The notes under the pieces are model-generated. The model searched no databases. It was not told the origin of the DNA and saw only the letters and a program-made list of their open reading frames with translations. The position numbers and the translations under genes were made by a program. Shown piece after piece: positions 19,815 through 32,032 of a stretch of 64,000 bases of DNA; the stretch's first letter is position 1, and every line of letters begins with the position of its first letter. Source of the stretch: Xanthomonas hyacinthi (GTDB lineage: Bacteria; Pseudomonadota; Gammaproteobacteria; Xanthomonadales; Xanthomonadaceae); the NCBI RefSeq assembly GCF_009769165.1, contig NZ_CP043476.1, positions 620,001 to 684,000 on the forward strand, in the 5' to 3' direction.

Positions 19815-20984
19815 TCACGGCTGCTCGGGGCCACGCGGCGGCAGTTCGATCAACGGCGCCCGCTCGGCGCTGCCGTCGAGCAGGATCGCCGACTTGTCGC
19901 CGGCATACAGCTCGCTCTGCCGGTACTGTTCGTGCAGGTAGTGCAGCAGCACGTTGGCCACCGCCGCCACCGGCAGCGCCAGCAGCATGCCGAGGAAGCC
20001 GAACAACTGGCCGCCGGCCATCACCGCGAAGATCACCGCCACCGGGTGCAGGCCGATCTTGTCGCCGACGATGCGCGGGGTCAGCACGTAGCTTTCCAGC
20101 AGCTGGCCGACGGTGAACACCACGCCGACCAGGATCATCAGTTGCAGGTCGAAGCCCTTGGCCTGGACCAGGGCGGCCAGCACCGCGAGCAGGATGCCGG
20201 TGGTCGCGCCCAGGTACGGGATGAAGCTGATCAGGCCGGCGATGATGCCGATCAGCAGGCCGAGATTGAGCCCGACCAGGCTCAGCCCGCCGGCGTAGAT
20301 CACGCCCAGCGCCAGCATCACCAGGAACTGGCCGCGGATGAACGCGCCCAGCACCTCGTTGGACTGCCGCGCCAGGCGGCCGACGGTGGCGACGTGGTTG
20401 CGCGGGATGGTCGCGGCCACGCGCTCGACCAGGATGTCCCAGTCGCGCAGGAAGTAGAAGGTCAGGATCGGCAGCAGCACCAGGTTCACCACCCAGGTGA
20501 CCATCGCGAAACCCGAACGCGACAGGTAGCCGAAGAAGGTCGCGGCGACGCCGCCGGCCTGCTGCCAGTGGCCACGGATCCATTCGATCAGCCGTTCCGG
20601 ATCCAGCCAGGCCATCAGCTGCAGCCCGGTCTTCTGCTCGGCCCACGGGATCGCGGTGCCGGTGAACCAGTCGCGCGCCTGCGGCAGTACGTCGATGAAG
20701 GTGACGATCTGCCGCTCCAGCATCGGCACCAGGATCAGCAGCGCCAGCACCAGCAGCAACAGCATCAGCACGAACACCAGGGTCACCGCCATGTTGCGCG
20801 AACGGCCGGCGCGCTCCAGGCGATCGACCAGCGGATCGCCGAGCCAGCCCAGCAGCAGCGCCAGCACGAACGGGGTCAGAATCGGCGCCAGCAGCGCCAT
20901 CACCCACAGCACGCCCAGGATCACCGCCGCCCATTTCAGGCGGCGCAGGAACTGGGCGATTTCCGCTTCGGGGGACAGCATCAT
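19815..20984 (-). CDS. AI-2E/PerM family permease
   Basis: Integral inner-membrane protein of 389 aa with about eight TM helices and the family layout: two early hairpins (residues 18-80), a cytoplasmic or periplasmic segment (90-160), and a long C-terminal TM bundle containing GLISFIPYLGATTGI and PRIVGDKIGLHPVAVIFAVMAGGQLFGFLGMLLALP. The family includes TqsA and PerM-type transporters; the substrate here is unknown. Its stop overlaps hda and its start overlaps the DUF2066 stop, so three minus-strand genes form a tight operon. Confidence 0.88.
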   Translation of the reverse strand: MMLSPEAEIAQFLRRLKWAAVILGVLWVMALLAPILTPFVLALLLGWLGDPLVDRLERAGRSRNMAVTLVFVLMLLLLVLALLILVPMLERQIVTFIDVLPQARDWFTGTAIPWAEQKTGLQLMAWLDPERLIEWIRGHWQQAGGVAATFFGYLSRSGFAMVTWVVNLVLLPILTFYFLRDWDILVERVAATIPRNHVATVGRLARQSNEVLGAFIRGQFLVMLALGVIYAGGLSLVGLNLGLLIGIIAGLISFIPYLGATTGILLAVLAALVQAKGFDLQLMILVGVVFTVGQLLESYVLTPRIVGDKIGLHPVAVIFAVMAGGQLFGFLGMLLALPVAAVANVLLHYLHEQYRQSELYAGDKSAILLDGSAERAPLIELPPRGPEQP

Positions 20985-22087
20985 TTGAGCCGGTACTCCG
21001 TGCGCTCGGTATTGAGGAGGATCGGGCCGCCCTCGACCGGCAGCGTCACCGGCTGCAGCGGACTGTCGGCGCCGAGCATGCGGTTCAGTCCGGACACGCC
21101 GCTGAGCAGATCCAGGTCCAGTTCCAGGCGGTCGCCGCTGGCCTGGATCGGCACGATGCGCCGCACCACCGAGGTGTTCTGCAGCGCCGCGGACGCGCGC
21201 AGGTAGTCGTCGGCGCTGCTGATGCCGCTGATCAGCACCCGGTACACGCCGGCCGGGCCGGTGCTGGCGGCCTTGGCGTAGCGCTTGACCAGCGCATCGG
21301 CGGCGCCGTCGGCGCCGGCGGCCATGGCCCGGCGCGCATCGGCGTCGCTGACCGACCAGCTGGACAACGCCTTGCCGCTGTCGACGAACACCCAGTCGGC
21401 GGTCCAGCCGCCGGACTTGCCGCGGTACAGCTTGCCGATCAGCTGCATCGGCGGGCTGTAGCGCGACGAGGCGCTGGCTACCGCGGCGGTGTCCTGGCGC
21501 CAGATCGCGCCGACCAGCGCCTGCTCGGCGGCGCTGCCGGTGGGCAGGCCGAGCCGGTAGCCGCGCTCGATCGCCCGGTCCAGCACGCTGCGCGCGGCAT
21601 TGGACTGCTGCACGCCGACCAGGCGCGGGCCGCTGCCGTCGTCGATCGCCAGCCACAGCACCGGCTTGGGCCGCGGCTGCGGCCACAGCGGCAGGCCCAG
21701 CGCCGCAGCCAGGCCGTCGACGTCGCTCTGCCGGAAACGCGCGATCAAGGTGGTGCGGAAGGTCGGCGCACCGCTCGGCGAGGTGCCCTGGTCCTGCCGG
21801 TAGTCGTAGCTGTCGACGAAGTTCTTGGCGTTGCGCAGCGCCTGGGTCACCCCCGGGCGCGACATCACCGCGCGGTCGCCGGAGATCTTGCCGAGCACCA
21901 CGCCCAGCGCGCGCGCCACCGCGCCGTTGCGGTCGGCCTCGCTCTGGCTGTTGACCGGCACCTCGGCATCGTAGGGACTCTGCGCGCCGGCGACGTCGCC
22001 TTCGGTGCGCAGATCGGCCTGGGCCAGGGCGGCCGCGGCAGGCAGGCACAGCGCGAAAGACAGGAGTAAGGCAAGGCTGCGGCGCAT
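20981..22087 (-). CDS. DUF2066 domain-containing exported protein
   Basis: Protein of 368 aa with a signal peptide (about residues 1-22, [16 protein letters not shown]). The mature chain has the DUF2066 start ([33 protein letters not shown]) only partly quoted here as a long helix-strand region, then a repeat-like beta segment. Function unknown; it is regularly placed beside PerM-like permease and hda and divergent to purM, as here. The ATG at 22087 is preceded by GGAA; ATG 22099 is an alternative. Likely periplasmic. Confidence 0.85.
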   Translation of the reverse strand: MRRSLALLLSFALCLPAAAALAQADLRTEGDVAGAQSPYDAEVPVNSQSEADRNGAVARALGVVLGKISGDRAVMSRPGVTQALRNAKNFVDSYDYRQDQGTSPSGAPTFRTTLIARFRQSDVDGLAAALGLPLWPQPRPKPVLWLAIDDGSGPRLVGVQQSNAARSVLDRAIERGYRLGLPTGSAAEQALVGAIWRQDTAAVASASSRYSPPMQLIGKLYRGKSGGWTADWVFVDSGKALSSWSVSDADARRAMAAGADGAADALVKRYAKAASTGPAGVYRVLISGISSADDYLRASAALQNTSVVRRIVPIQASGDRLELDLDLLSGVSGLNRMLGADSPLQPVTLPVEGGPILLNTERTEYRLK

Positions 22088-22194
22088 CGAAGGTTCCATT
22101 GCTCGGCGTATCCGGGGCGAATTGTTGCCCGAATGCGGCCGTAGCGCCAACGTGGCCTGTTAAAATCGCCGTCTTTCCGCCGCCGCCGCCGCCC

Positions 22195-23253
22195 GTGACC
22201 ACTTCCCAGACCCCCGCCGCCGCCCCGTTGACCTACCGCGACGCCGGCGTCGACATCGATGCCGGCAATGCCGTGGTCGAACGCATCAAACCCTTGGTCA
22301 AGCGCAGCTTCCGCCCCGAGGTGATGGGCGGGCTGGGCGGTTTCGGCGCGCTGTTCGACCTGTCCGGCAAGTACCGCGAGCCGGTGCTGGTGTCCGGCAC
22401 CGACGGCGTCGGCACCAAGCTGAAGCTGGCGCAACAGCTGGGCCGGCACGACAGCATCGGCATCGACCTGGTCGGCATGTGCGTCAACGACGTGCTGGTG
22501 CAGGGCGCCGAGCCGCTGTTCTTCCTGGACTACTTCGCCACCGGCAAGCTCGACGTGGAGACCACCGTGGCGGTGGTCGGCGGCATCGCCCGCGGCTGCG
22601 AACTGGCCGGCTGCGCGCTGATCGGCGGCGAGACCGCGGAAATGCCCGACATGTATCCGCCGGGCGAGTACGACCTGGCCGGCTTCACCGTCGGCGCGGT
22701 GGAGAAGTCGCAGCTGCTCGACGGCGCCAAGGTGCGCCAGGGCGACGTGCTGATCGGCATCGCCTCCTCCGGTCCGCATTCCAACGGCTATTCGCTGATC
22801 CGCCGCATCTACGACCGCGCCGGGCGCCCGGCCGAGCTGCAGCTCGGCGGCACCAGCCTGGCCGATGCGCTGATGGCGCCGACCGCGCTGTACGTCAGGC
22901 CGATCCTGTCGCTGCTGCGCGGCGAGCACGCCGACGGCATCCACGCGATGGCGCACATCACCGGCGGCGGCCTGACCGAGAACATCATCCGCGTGATCCC
23001 CGACGGCCTGGGCCTGGACATCCGCGCCAGCGCCTGGACCCTGCCGCCGGTGTTCGAGTGGCTGCAGCGCGAAGGCGCGGTCGCCGACAGCGAGATGTGG
23101 CGCACCTTCAACTGCGGCATCGGCTTCGTGCTGGTGGCCGCGCCCGACCAGGTCGCCGCGCTGCAGCGCAGCCTGGACACACTGGGCCTGGCGCATTGGC
23201 AGATCGGCGCGGTGGCGGCGGCCGGCGCCGGCGAACGCGTGCACATCGGCTGA
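22195..23253 (+). CDS. purM: Phosphoribosylformylglycinamidine cyclo-ligase PurM
   Basis: AIR synthetase, 352 aa, step five of purine synthesis (FGAM + ATP to AIR). The family start [19 protein letters not shown] is present, followed by [14 protein letters not shown], the [23 protein letters not shown] region and [13 protein letters not shown]. The start is GTG at 22195; no ATG gives the full N-terminus. It is divergent from the DUF2066 gene and followed by a DUF2238 gene after five bases, with purN further on, so purine genes 5 and 3 may share a transcript. Confidence 0.95.
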   Translation: MTTSQTPAAAPLTYRDAGVDIDAGNAVVERIKPLVKRSFRPEVMGGLGGFGALFDLSGKYREPVLVSGTDGVGTKLKLAQQLGRHDSIGIDLVGMCVNDVLVQGAEPLFFLDYFATGKLDVETTVAVVGGIARGCELAGCALIGGETAEMPDMYPPGEYDLAGFTVGAVEKSQLLDGAKVRQGDVLIGIASSGPHSNGYSLIRRIYDRAGRPAELQLGGTSLADALMAPTALYVRPILSLLRGEHADGIHAMAHITGGGLTENIIRVIPDGLGLDIRASAWTLPPVFEWLQREGAVADSEMWRTFNCGIGFVLVAAPDQVAALQRSLDTLGLAHWQIGAVAAAGAGERVHIG

Positions 23254-23258
23254 GCCGC

Positions 23259-23882
23259 ATGGCGGCGGCCAAGCGCGCCTGGCTGGCGCTGACCCTGGCG
23301 GTGTTCGCCGCCAGCTGGGTGCATCCGTTGTGGCCCGCGGAACAGGCACTGCACAGCTCGCTGGCGGTGCTGGGCATCGCCTGGCTGGTCTGGCACGACC
23401 GCCGCTGGCCGCTGCGCGGCGCGCACTTCGCCGCGATCTGCGCGTTCATCAGCGTGCACAACATCGCCGCGCACTGGCTGTATTCCAACGTGCCCTACGA
23501 CCAGTGGCTGCGCACGGCGATCGGCTGGTCGCCGAATGCCGCGTTCGGCTGGCAGCGCAACCACACCGACCGCCTGATCCACCTGCTGTTCGGGCTGTGC
23601 TTGGCGCCGGCACTGCGCGAGCACGCGCGGCAGCGTTGGCCGGCGCTGACGGCGCGGCAGGCGTTCGCGCTGGCGACGATGGCGATCATGTGCGCCAGCC
23701 TGCTCTACGAATGGCTCGAATGGCTGATCGCGCTGCTGCTGTCGCCCGAGCAGGCCGAGTCCTACAACGGCCAGCAGGGCGATCCGTGGGACGCGCACAT
23801 GGACATGCTGCTGGCCACGCTGGGCTGCGCGAGCGCCTGGCCGTGGCGCCGCGCCAGCCATCCCCTCCCACCGCCGCGCTAG
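23259..23882 (+). CDS. DUF2238 family integral membrane protein (YjdF-like)
   Basis: Membrane protein of 207 aa with about five to six TM helices and conserved polar residues: HNIAAHWLYSNVPY, RNHTDRLIHLLFG, ASLLYEWLEWL and the late GDPWDAHMDMLLATLGC motif, all characteristic of DUF2238. The repeated His/Asp/Glu could line an active site, but no function is known. It starts five bases after purM and ends ten before the next gene, so it is part of a purM-to-purN run. Confidence 0.85.
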   Translation: MAAAKRAWLALTLAVFAASWVHPLWPAEQALHSSLAVLGIAWLVWHDRRWPLRGAHFAAICAFISVHNIAAHWLYSNVPYDQWLRTAIGWSPNAAFGWQRNHTDRLIHLLFGLCLAPALREHARQRWPALTARQAFALATMAIMCASLLYEWLEWLIALLLSPEQAESYNGQQGDPWDAHMDMLLATLGCASAWPWRRASHPLPPPR

Positions 23883-23892
23883 AGACCGCACG

Positions 23893-24198
23893 ATGTCGCT
23901 GCCCCCACCCCTGCCCGCGCCGGACCTGGATCGCATGGCGTCCCTGCGCGCCGAATCGGATGTCCGCACCCTGGCGACCCCGTATGCGGTGATGGCGTGG
24001 CGGCAAGGCCTGGTGTTGCTGCTGGCGAACGTGGCCGCCGCGTTGGCGCTGCGCCGGCGCCGCCAGCTGAGGCTGTGCAAGGCCGCCGCGACGCTGCCCT
24101 GCCTCGGCTTCCCGCCGGGCACGGCGCTGGGGGGGTGGACCCTGCTGGTGTTGCAGCGCCCGGCCAGCGCCGCCCTGCTCCAGGACCCGCGCCGATGA
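23893..24198 (+). CDS. Hypothetical small membrane protein
   Basis: Protein of 101 aa that I do not recognise. It has one clear hydrophobic helix (about residues 40-55, GLVLLLANVAAALALRR) followed by a basic stretch and a weaker hydrophobic segment around 78-92 (FPPGTALGGWTLLVL). The stop overlaps the purN start (ATGA) and the gene follows DUF2238 closely, so it is likely translated in the purM-purN transcript. No signal peptide or motif. Confidence 0.6.
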   Translation: MSLPPPLPAPDLDRMASLRAESDVRTLATPYAVMAWRQGLVLLLANVAAALALRRRRQLRLCKAAATLPCLGFPPGTALGGWTLLVLQRPASAALLQDPRR

Positions 24199-24848
24199 CG
24201 ATCCGCCTGGCGGTGCTGGTTTCCGGCCGCGGCTCCAACCTGCAGGCGCTGCTCGATGCGATCGCCGCCGGCGCGCTGGACGCGCAGCTGGTCGGCGTGT
24301 TCAGCGACCGCGCGCAGGCACCGGCGCTGGCCAGGGTGGCGCCGGCGCAGCGCTGGGCGGCGGCGCCGAACCGCTTCCCCGACCGCGCCGGCTTCGACCA
24401 GGCGCTGGGCGACGCGGTCGCCGCCGTGCAGCCGGACTGGATCGTCTGCGCCGGCTACATGCGCATCCTCGGCGCCGGCTTCGTGCAGCGCTTCGCCGGC
24501 CGCCTGCTCAACATCCACCCCTCGCTGCTGCCCAAGTACCGCGGCCTGCACACGCATGCGCTGGCGCTGGCGGCCGGCGACGCCGAACACGGCGCCAGCG
24601 TGCACTTCGTGGTGCCGGAACTGGATGCCGGCGCGGTGATCGCGCAGGTGCGGGTGCCGGTGCAGGCCGGCGACCGCGCGGAGGATCTGGCGCAGCGCCT
24701 GCTGCCGCGCGAGCACCAGTTGCTGTGCGCGGTGCTGCAGCTGGCCGCGGCTGGACGCCTGGCTGAACGGGACGGCAGCGTCTGGCTCGACGGTCAGTGC
24801 CGGTTTAGTCCGCTGCGCCTAGATTGCCAGGGCATGCTGATTCCCTGA
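24195..24848 (+). CDS. purN: Phosphoribosylglycinamide formyltransferase PurN
   Basis: GAR transformylase, 217 aa, which transfers formyl from 10-formyl-THF to GAR in purine synthesis. Key motifs: VLVSGRGSNLQALLDA (phosphate loop), CAGYMRIL, the catalytic NIHPSLLPKYRGLHTH (Asn and His) and an ASVHFVVPELDAG segment with the catalytic Asp. The C-terminal tail after about residue 205 (CRFSPLRLDCQGMLIP) is slightly longer than usual. It overlaps the preceding small gene by ATGA. Confidence 0.95.
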   Translation: MTIRLAVLVSGRGSNLQALLDAIAAGALDAQLVGVFSDRAQAPALARVAPAQRWAAAPNRFPDRAGFDQALGDAVAAVQPDWIVCAGYMRILGAGFVQRFAGRLLNIHPSLLPKYRGLHTHALALAAGDAEHGASVHFVVPELDAGAVIAQVRVPVQAGDRAEDLAQRLLPREHQLLCAVLQLAAAGRLAERDGSVWLDGQCRFSPLRLDCQGMLIP

Positions 24849-24915
24849 ATACGCCGCAGCCTTCATTCCGCTGCGGCAGCTTCGCGCTCAACTCCCCTCC
24901 CTCGCAGCCGATCCC

Positions 24916-25743
24916 ATGAAGTCCCTCCCGCGTCAGTTCGCTGTTCTCGCCGTGGCCAGTCTCGGCCTGCTGGCGCCGGCCGTCGGCGCGCTCGCGCAGC
25001 GCGCGCCGGCGCCGGCGACATCCGCGCCGGCAGCGCCGACCGCGCCCGTTCCGGCCGCCGCGCCGGGGCTGCAGGCCGAACCCTGGACGCCGCCGCCGCT
25101 GCAGCCATTCGTGGCCACCTACCAGGCGCTGTACAAGGGCAAGCAGGCCGGCGATGCGCGCATGCAGGTCAGCCACAGCGGTGGCGACGAGTGGCGCGTG
25201 GACCTGGGCGTGCAGGGCCGCAGCGGCTTCGCCAGCATCCTCGGCCTCAACCTCGAGCAGAGCACGGTGTTCCGCACCCAGGACGGGCGCTACGTGCCGC
25301 AGAGCCAGAGCACGGTGAAGAAGGCGATCTTTTTCGGCAAGAAGGTCACCGGCGTCTACGACTGGGGCCAGGGCGTGGCGCGCTGGGACGGCGACCTGAA
25401 GAAGGACCGCCAGCAGCCGATCCCGCTGCAGCCCGGCGACCAGAGCGCGCTGCTGATCAACCTGTCGATCATGCGCGACGCGCAGCCGGGCAAGACCATG
25501 AGCTACCGCTTCGTCGACGTCGGCCGGGTGCGCGAGCACATCTACCACGCCGCCGAGCAGACCGAGACGGTGCAGATCGGCGATATCAGCTACGACGCGC
25601 TGCGCGTGTCGCGCACCAATGGCGGCAAGAATGAGACCATCCTGTGGATCGCCAACGGTGTGCCGACGCCGGTGCGCATCCTGCAGCGCGAAGACGGCGA
25701 AGACCGCATCGACCTGCGCCTGACCGAATACCAAGGAGTCTGA
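24916..25743 (+). CDS. DUF3108 domain-containing exported protein (first of tandem pair)
   Basis: Protein of 275 aa with a signal peptide (about residues 1-27) and an Ala/Pro-rich linker up to residue 55, followed by a DUF3108 beta domain: FVATYQALYKGKQAGDARM, QSTVKKAIFFGKKVTGVYDW, IPLQPGDQSALLINLSI and a terminal PVRILQREDGEDRIDLRLTEY. Function unknown; DUF3108 proteins are predicted periplasmic or outer-membrane associated. The next gene is a paralogue two bases away. The linker distinguishes this copy from the second. Confidence 0.85.
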   Translation: MKSLPRQFAVLAVASLGLLAPAVGALAQRAPAPATSAPAAPTAPVPAAAPGLQAEPWTPPPLQPFVATYQALYKGKQAGDARMQVSHSGGDEWRVDLGVQGRSGFASILGLNLEQSTVFRTQDGRYVPQSQSTVKKAIFFGKKVTGVYDWGQGVARWDGDLKKDRQQPIPLQPGDQSALLINLSIMRDAQPGKTMSYRFVDVGRVREHIYHAAEQTETVQIGDISYDALRVSRTNGGKNETILWIANGVPTPVRILQREDGEDRIDLRLTEYQGV

Positions 25744-25745
25744 CC

Positions 25746-26429
25746 ATGACACGCATCGCCCGCCCGCGGTCCGCCCTCGCCGCCGCCCTGCTGGCCATGG
25801 CCAGCCTGCCCGCCCTGGCGCTGGAGCCGTTCAAGGCCGACTACCAGGCCAGCTACATGGGCATGCAGGCCAACGGCTTGATGACCCTGGCCAGCGAAGG
25901 CGGCAACCGCTGGCGCTACAGCCTGTCGATCAAGAACCAGGTCGCCGACCTGAGCCAGAGCACCGTGTTCGAGGAGAAAGGCGGGCAACTGCGTCCGCTC
26001 AGCAGCGACGACCGCTCGCTGTTCCTGATCAGGAAGAAGGCGGTGACCGCCAATTACGACTGGAACACCGCGCAGGCGACCTGGGCCGGCGACGTCAAGC
26101 CCGACCGCCGCGGCCCGGTGAAGCTGCAGCCGGGCGACATGGATGCGCTGCTGATCAATCTGGCGATCGCGCGCGACGTCAACGCCGGCAAGACCCCCAG
26201 CTACCGCATGGTCGACGAGGGCCGCGCCAAGCCGATGACCTACCACGTGGCCGGCAAGGAAGCCATCAGCGTCAACGGCAAGCGCGAGCAGGCGACCAAG
26301 GTCAGCCGCAGCGACGGCGCCAAGGAGATCATCGCCTGGATCGTGCCGGACATGCCGGTGCCGGTGCGCATCCTGCAGCGCGAGAACGGCCAGGACGCGC
26401 TGGACCTGACCATCAAGACGCTGCACTGA
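25746..26429 (+). CDS. DUF3108 domain-containing exported protein (second of tandem pair)
   Basis: Protein of 227 aa, paralogue of the gene just upstream and in the same operon. A signal peptide (about residues 1-25, ending LPALA-LEP) leads straight into the DUF3108 domain (FKADYQASYMGMQANGLM, LIRKKAVTANYDWNTAQ, LQPGDMDALLINLAIARD, PVPVRILQREN). It lacks the Pro-rich linker of the first copy. A bidirectional terminator follows 26 bp after the stop. Function unknown; tandem duplication with divergence is apparent. Confidence 0.86.
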   Translation: MTRIARPRSALAAALLAMASLPALALEPFKADYQASYMGMQANGLMTLASEGGNRWRYSLSIKNQVADLSQSTVFEEKGGQLRPLSSDDRSLFLIRKKAVTANYDWNTAQATWAGDVKPDRRGPVKLQPGDMDALLINLAIARDVNAGKTPSYRMVDEGRAKPMTYHVAGKEAISVNGKREQATKVSRSDGAKEIIAWIVPDMPVPVRILQRENGQDALDLTIKTLH

Positions 26430-26454
26430 CACGCGCGCGTCCAGTCGCATACGG

Positions 26455-26484
26455 AAAAAGGCGGGCCTGGCGGCCCGCCTTTTT
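26455..26484. terminator. Bidirectional intrinsic terminator
   Basis: AAAAAGGCGGGCC and GGCCCGCCTTTTT form a perfect 13-bp stem around TGGC. A5 on one side and T5 on the other let it serve the DUF3108 pair (plus) and the EF-hand/murA unit (minus). Confidence 0.93.
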
Positions 26485-26571
26485 CATTCCCTCTCCGGCA
26501 GCGCCGCACGCCAGCACGCCGGTGCGGCGGTCGCCGCCGCCTGTTGCCGCCGATGGCGGCGCGGCGGGACG

Positions 26572-28449
<1,878 letters not shown>

Positions 28450-28501
28450 CGGGCTTTCCTAATAAAATGATCGGCCATTCTACCCTCCGACCGGCATCCG
28501 C
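28450..28501. promoter_or_regulatory. Divergent promoter region between ibaG-murA and kdsD
   Basis: Only 52 bp separate the two divergent starts. The AT-rich segment near 28460-28475 (CTAATAAAATGATC) is the sole promoter-like sequence visible and may serve one or both directions, so cell-wall and Kdo synthesis genes start from the same short region. Confidence 0.5.
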
Positions 28502-29503
28502 ATGGCTGTATCGCCCCTGTCCCCCGACGCGATCGACGACGCCAGCCTGGTCGCCAGCGGCCGCCGCGTGGTCGAGATCGAGCAGGCCGCGCTGGGCGCG
28601 GTCGGCGCGCGCATCGGCGCCGCGTTCGCCGCCGCCTGCCGGCTGATCCTGGCCTCGCACGGGCGCGTGGTCGCCACCGGCATGGGCAAGTCCGGGCACG
28701 TGGCGCGCAAGATCGCCGCCACCCTCGCCTCCACCGGCACCCCGGCGTTCTACGTGCATCCGGGCGAGGCCGGGCACGGCGACCTGGGCATGATCACCGA
28801 TGCCGACGTGGTCCTGGCGCTGTCCTATTCTGGCGAGTCCGACGAAATCCTGATGCTGCTGCCGGTGCTCAAGCGCCAGGGCAACGCGGTGATCGCGATG
28901 ACCGGCCGCGCCCAGTCCACGCTGGCGCGCGAGGCCGACCTGCACCTGGACGTCAGCGTCCCCGCCGAGGCCTGCCCGCTGGACCTGGCGCCGACCTCCA
29001 GCACCACCGCCTCGCTGGCGCTGGGCGATGCGCTGGCGGTGGCGCTGCTGGACGCGCGCGGCTTCACCGCCGACGACTTCGCCCGCTCGCACCCGGCCGG
29101 CAGCCTCGGCCGGCGCCTGCTGCTGCACATCACCGACGTGATGCACGGCGGCGACGAACTGCCGCGGGTGCGCGAGGATGCCAGCCTCAGCGAGGCGCTG
29201 GTGGAGATGAGCCGCAAGCGCCTGGGCATGACCGCCGTGGTCGACGGCGACGGCCGCCTGCTCGGCCTGTTCACCGACGGCGACCTGCGCCGCACCCTGG
29301 ACAGCGCACTGGACGTGCGCCAGACCCGCATCGCCGACGTGATGACCCGGCAGCCGCGCACGATCGGCGCCGACCAGCTCGCCGCCGAGGCCGCGCGGCT
29401 GATGGAAACCCATAAGATCACCGGCTTGATCGTGGTCGATGGCGCCGGCCGCGCGGTCGGCGCGCTCAACATTCACGACCTGTTGCGCGCCAGAGTGGTC
29501 TAA
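28502..29503 (+). CDS. kdsD: D-arabinose 5-phosphate isomerase KdsD
   Basis: Converts D-ribulose 5-phosphate to D-arabinose 5-phosphate for Kdo synthesis; 333 aa. The SIS domain spans about residues 30-180 (VVATGMGKSGHVARKIAATL, HPGEAGHGDLGMI, LSYSGESDEI, PTSSTTASLALGDA), and two CBS domains follow (about 210-265 and 275-330). First in the kdsD-kdsC-lptC-lptA-lptB-rpoN series. The ATG at 28502 gives the expected N-terminus. Confidence 0.95.
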   Translation: MAVSPLSPDAIDDASLVASGRRVVEIEQAALGAVGARIGAAFAAACRLILASHGRVVATGMGKSGHVARKIAATLASTGTPAFYVHPGEAGHGDLGMITDADVVLALSYSGESDEILMLLPVLKRQGNAVIAMTGRAQSTLAREADLHLDVSVPAEACPLDLAPTSSTTASLALGDALAVALLDARGFTADDFARSHPAGSLGRRLLLHITDVMHGGDELPRVREDASLSEALVEMSRKRLGMTAVVDGDGRLLGLFTDGDLRRTLDSALDVRQTRIADVMTRQPRTIGADQLAAEAARLMETHKITGLIVVDGAGRAVGALNIHDLLRARVV

Positions 29504-29593
29504 CAGCCTGAACTTGTTCACCGCCTGCCGGCGCCCCGCGCCGCTGGCCCTGGCCGCTGGAAAGCCGGCCTTCCCGCCCCGATATAGCGAATC

Positions 29594-30142
29594 ATGCCCT
29601 ATTCCCCGCTGGCCGACCTCCCCGCCGACCTGATCGACCGTGCCGCGCGGATCCGCCTGGCGTGCTTCGACGTGGACGGCACGCTGACCGACGGCCGCCT
29701 GTACTACGACCGCGACGGCAACGAGAGCAAGGCGTTCAACGTGCTCGACGGCCAGGGCCTGGTGCAGCTGCGCCGGCACGGCATCGCCGTGGCGCTGATC
29801 ACCGCGCGGCCCAGCCTGGCCGCGGAAAAGCGCGGCCAGGAACTGGGCCTGCTGGTGCAGATCGGGGTCAAGGACAAGCGCGCCGGGGTGCAGGCGCTAT
29901 GCGACGAACGCGGGCTGAGCCTGGACCAGGTGTGCTTCATGGGCGACGACCTGCCGGATCTGGCGCCGCTGCGCGTGGTCGGCCTGGCGGTAGCCCCGGC
30001 CAATGCGCACCCGTGGACCGCCGAGCGCGTGCACTGGCTGACCCGCGCCCGCGGCGGCGAAGGCGCCGCGCGCGAACTGTGCGACCTGCTGCTGGCCGCG
30101 CAAGGCCACGTCCCCTCCCTGCTGCAGGAGCATGGCGCATGA
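29594..30142 (+). CDS. kdsC: 3-deoxy-D-manno-octulosonate-8-phosphate phosphatase KdsC
   Basis: HAD-superfamily phosphatase of 182 aa that dephosphorylates Kdo-8-phosphate. It has the DVDGTLTDG motif (nucleophile and acid/base Asp, about residues 26-34), the small-cap-free C0 layout (KAFNVLDGQGLVQLRRHGI), the Thr motif ITARPS and the motif FMGDDLPDLA (metal-binding Asp pair). The stop overlaps the lptC start by ATGA. Confidence 0.95.
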   Translation: MPYSPLADLPADLIDRAARIRLACFDVDGTLTDGRLYYDRDGNESKAFNVLDGQGLVQLRRHGIAVALITARPSLAAEKRGQELGLLVQIGVKDKRAGVQALCDERGLSLDQVCFMGDDLPDLAPLRVVGLAVAPANAHPWTAERVHWLTRARGGEGAARELCDLLLAAQGHVPSLLQEHGA

Positions 30143-30705
30143 ACTGGCGCACCGTTCTCGGCGGCCTGCTGCTGGTCGCGGCCGTGGTCAGCGGCTGGTC
30201 GGCCTGGCACCAGCGCAGCAAGCGGGTGCCGACGACGGACGACGAAGCGCGCTCGGACTACATCGCGCACGACTTCCAGATCGTGGCGCTGGACAAGCAG
30301 GGCAAGGAGTCGATGACCCTGCGCGCGCCGCAGATGGAACGCAGCCGCGCCGACCAGACCATGGCGATCGAGACCCCGCTGTTCCTGCTGCCCGACGCCA
30401 ATGGCCAGCACTGGGAAATGCGCAGCAAGACCGGCTGGGTCAGCGCCGACGGCAACGAACTGCGCCTGCGCGGCGACGTCGCCGGCGACAGCCCCAAGGT
30501 CCCCAGCATCCCGCCCACCACCTTCCGCAGCCAGAGCCTGGACGTCTTCCCGCAGACCAGTACCGCGCGCACCGCCGAACCGGTCAGCATGACCCGGCCC
30601 GGTATGATGCAGTCCGGTGTCGGCTTCGAAGCCGACTTGAAGACCCGGCAGTACAAGCTCCTTTCACAGGTCAAGACCCGCTATGAACCCAACGCTGCCC
30701 GCTAA
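30139..30705 (+). CDS. lptC: LPS export ABC transporter periplasmic protein LptC
   Basis: Bitopic inner-membrane protein of 188 aa that links LptB2FG to LptA. One N-terminal TM helix (about residues 5-23) precedes a periplasmic beta-jellyroll: DYIAHDFQIVALDKQGKES, MERSRADQTMAIETPLFLL, MRSKTGWVSADGNELRLRGDV. The order and 4-bp overlap with kdsC and the 23-bp overlap with lptA support the call as much as the sequence. Start ATG 30139. Confidence 0.93.
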   Translation: MNWRTVLGGLLLVAAVVSGWSAWHQRSKRVPTTDDEARSDYIAHDFQIVALDKQGKESMTLRAPQMERSRADQTMAIETPLFLLPDANGQHWEMRSKTGWVSADGNELRLRGDVAGDSPKVPSIPPTTFRSQSLDVFPQTSTARTAEPVSMTRPGMMQSGVGFEADLKTRQYKLLSQVKTRYEPNAAR

Positions 30706-31269
30706 GCTCGCGCTGCTCGCCCTGCTGCTGCCCGCCGTGGCGATGGCCAAGTCGACCGATCGCAATCAGCCGATGGACATCACCTCCGCCAGCCAGAGCG
30801 GCAACATGCTCGACGACAATGGCAAGATCCGCTACACGGGCAATGTCGTCATCATCCAGGGCACGCTCGAAATCCACGCCGACACCGCCGACCTGTTCCG
30901 CAAGGATGGCGACATCGACCGCGTCGTGCTGACCGGCAAGCAGGCCACGCTGAAGCAGCAAATGGACGACGGCTCGCCGATGGACGCCGTGGCCGACAAC
31001 ATCGACTACAAGGTCGGCACCGACACCGTGGTGTTGACCGGCAACTACCGCATGACCTCGCCCAAGGGCACCAACGCCGGCCAGCGCATGGTCTACAACA
31101 CCAAGACCGGCGACATGCAGGGCGGCGGCGACGGCACCCGCGTGCACACGGTGATCCAGCCGAAGAACGCCGCGCCCGCCGCGGCCCCGGCCGCCGGCGC
31201 CAAGCCGGCCGCCAAGCCGGCCGCGACGCCGGCCAAGCCCACCACCCCGGCCAAGCAGGGAGGCCAGTG

Positions 31270-31270
<1 letters not shown>
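30683..31270 (+). CDS. lptA: LPS transport periplasmic protein LptA
   Basis: Periplasmic bridge protein for LPS, 195 aa. Signal peptide about residues 1-22 ([11 protein letters not shown]). The OstA-like beta-jellyroll begins [20 protein letters not shown] and contains [13 protein letters not shown] and the [20 protein letters not shown] turn. The tail from about residue 155 is Ala/Pro/Lys-rich and low complexity, as is common in Xanthomonas orthologues. Overlaps lptC and lptB. Confidence 0.93.
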
Positions 31271-31989
<719 letters not shown>

Positions 31990-32032
31990 CCGCGCGGGCG
32001 TTGCGCCACGCCCTTTTCCGTTCAGCACAGGC

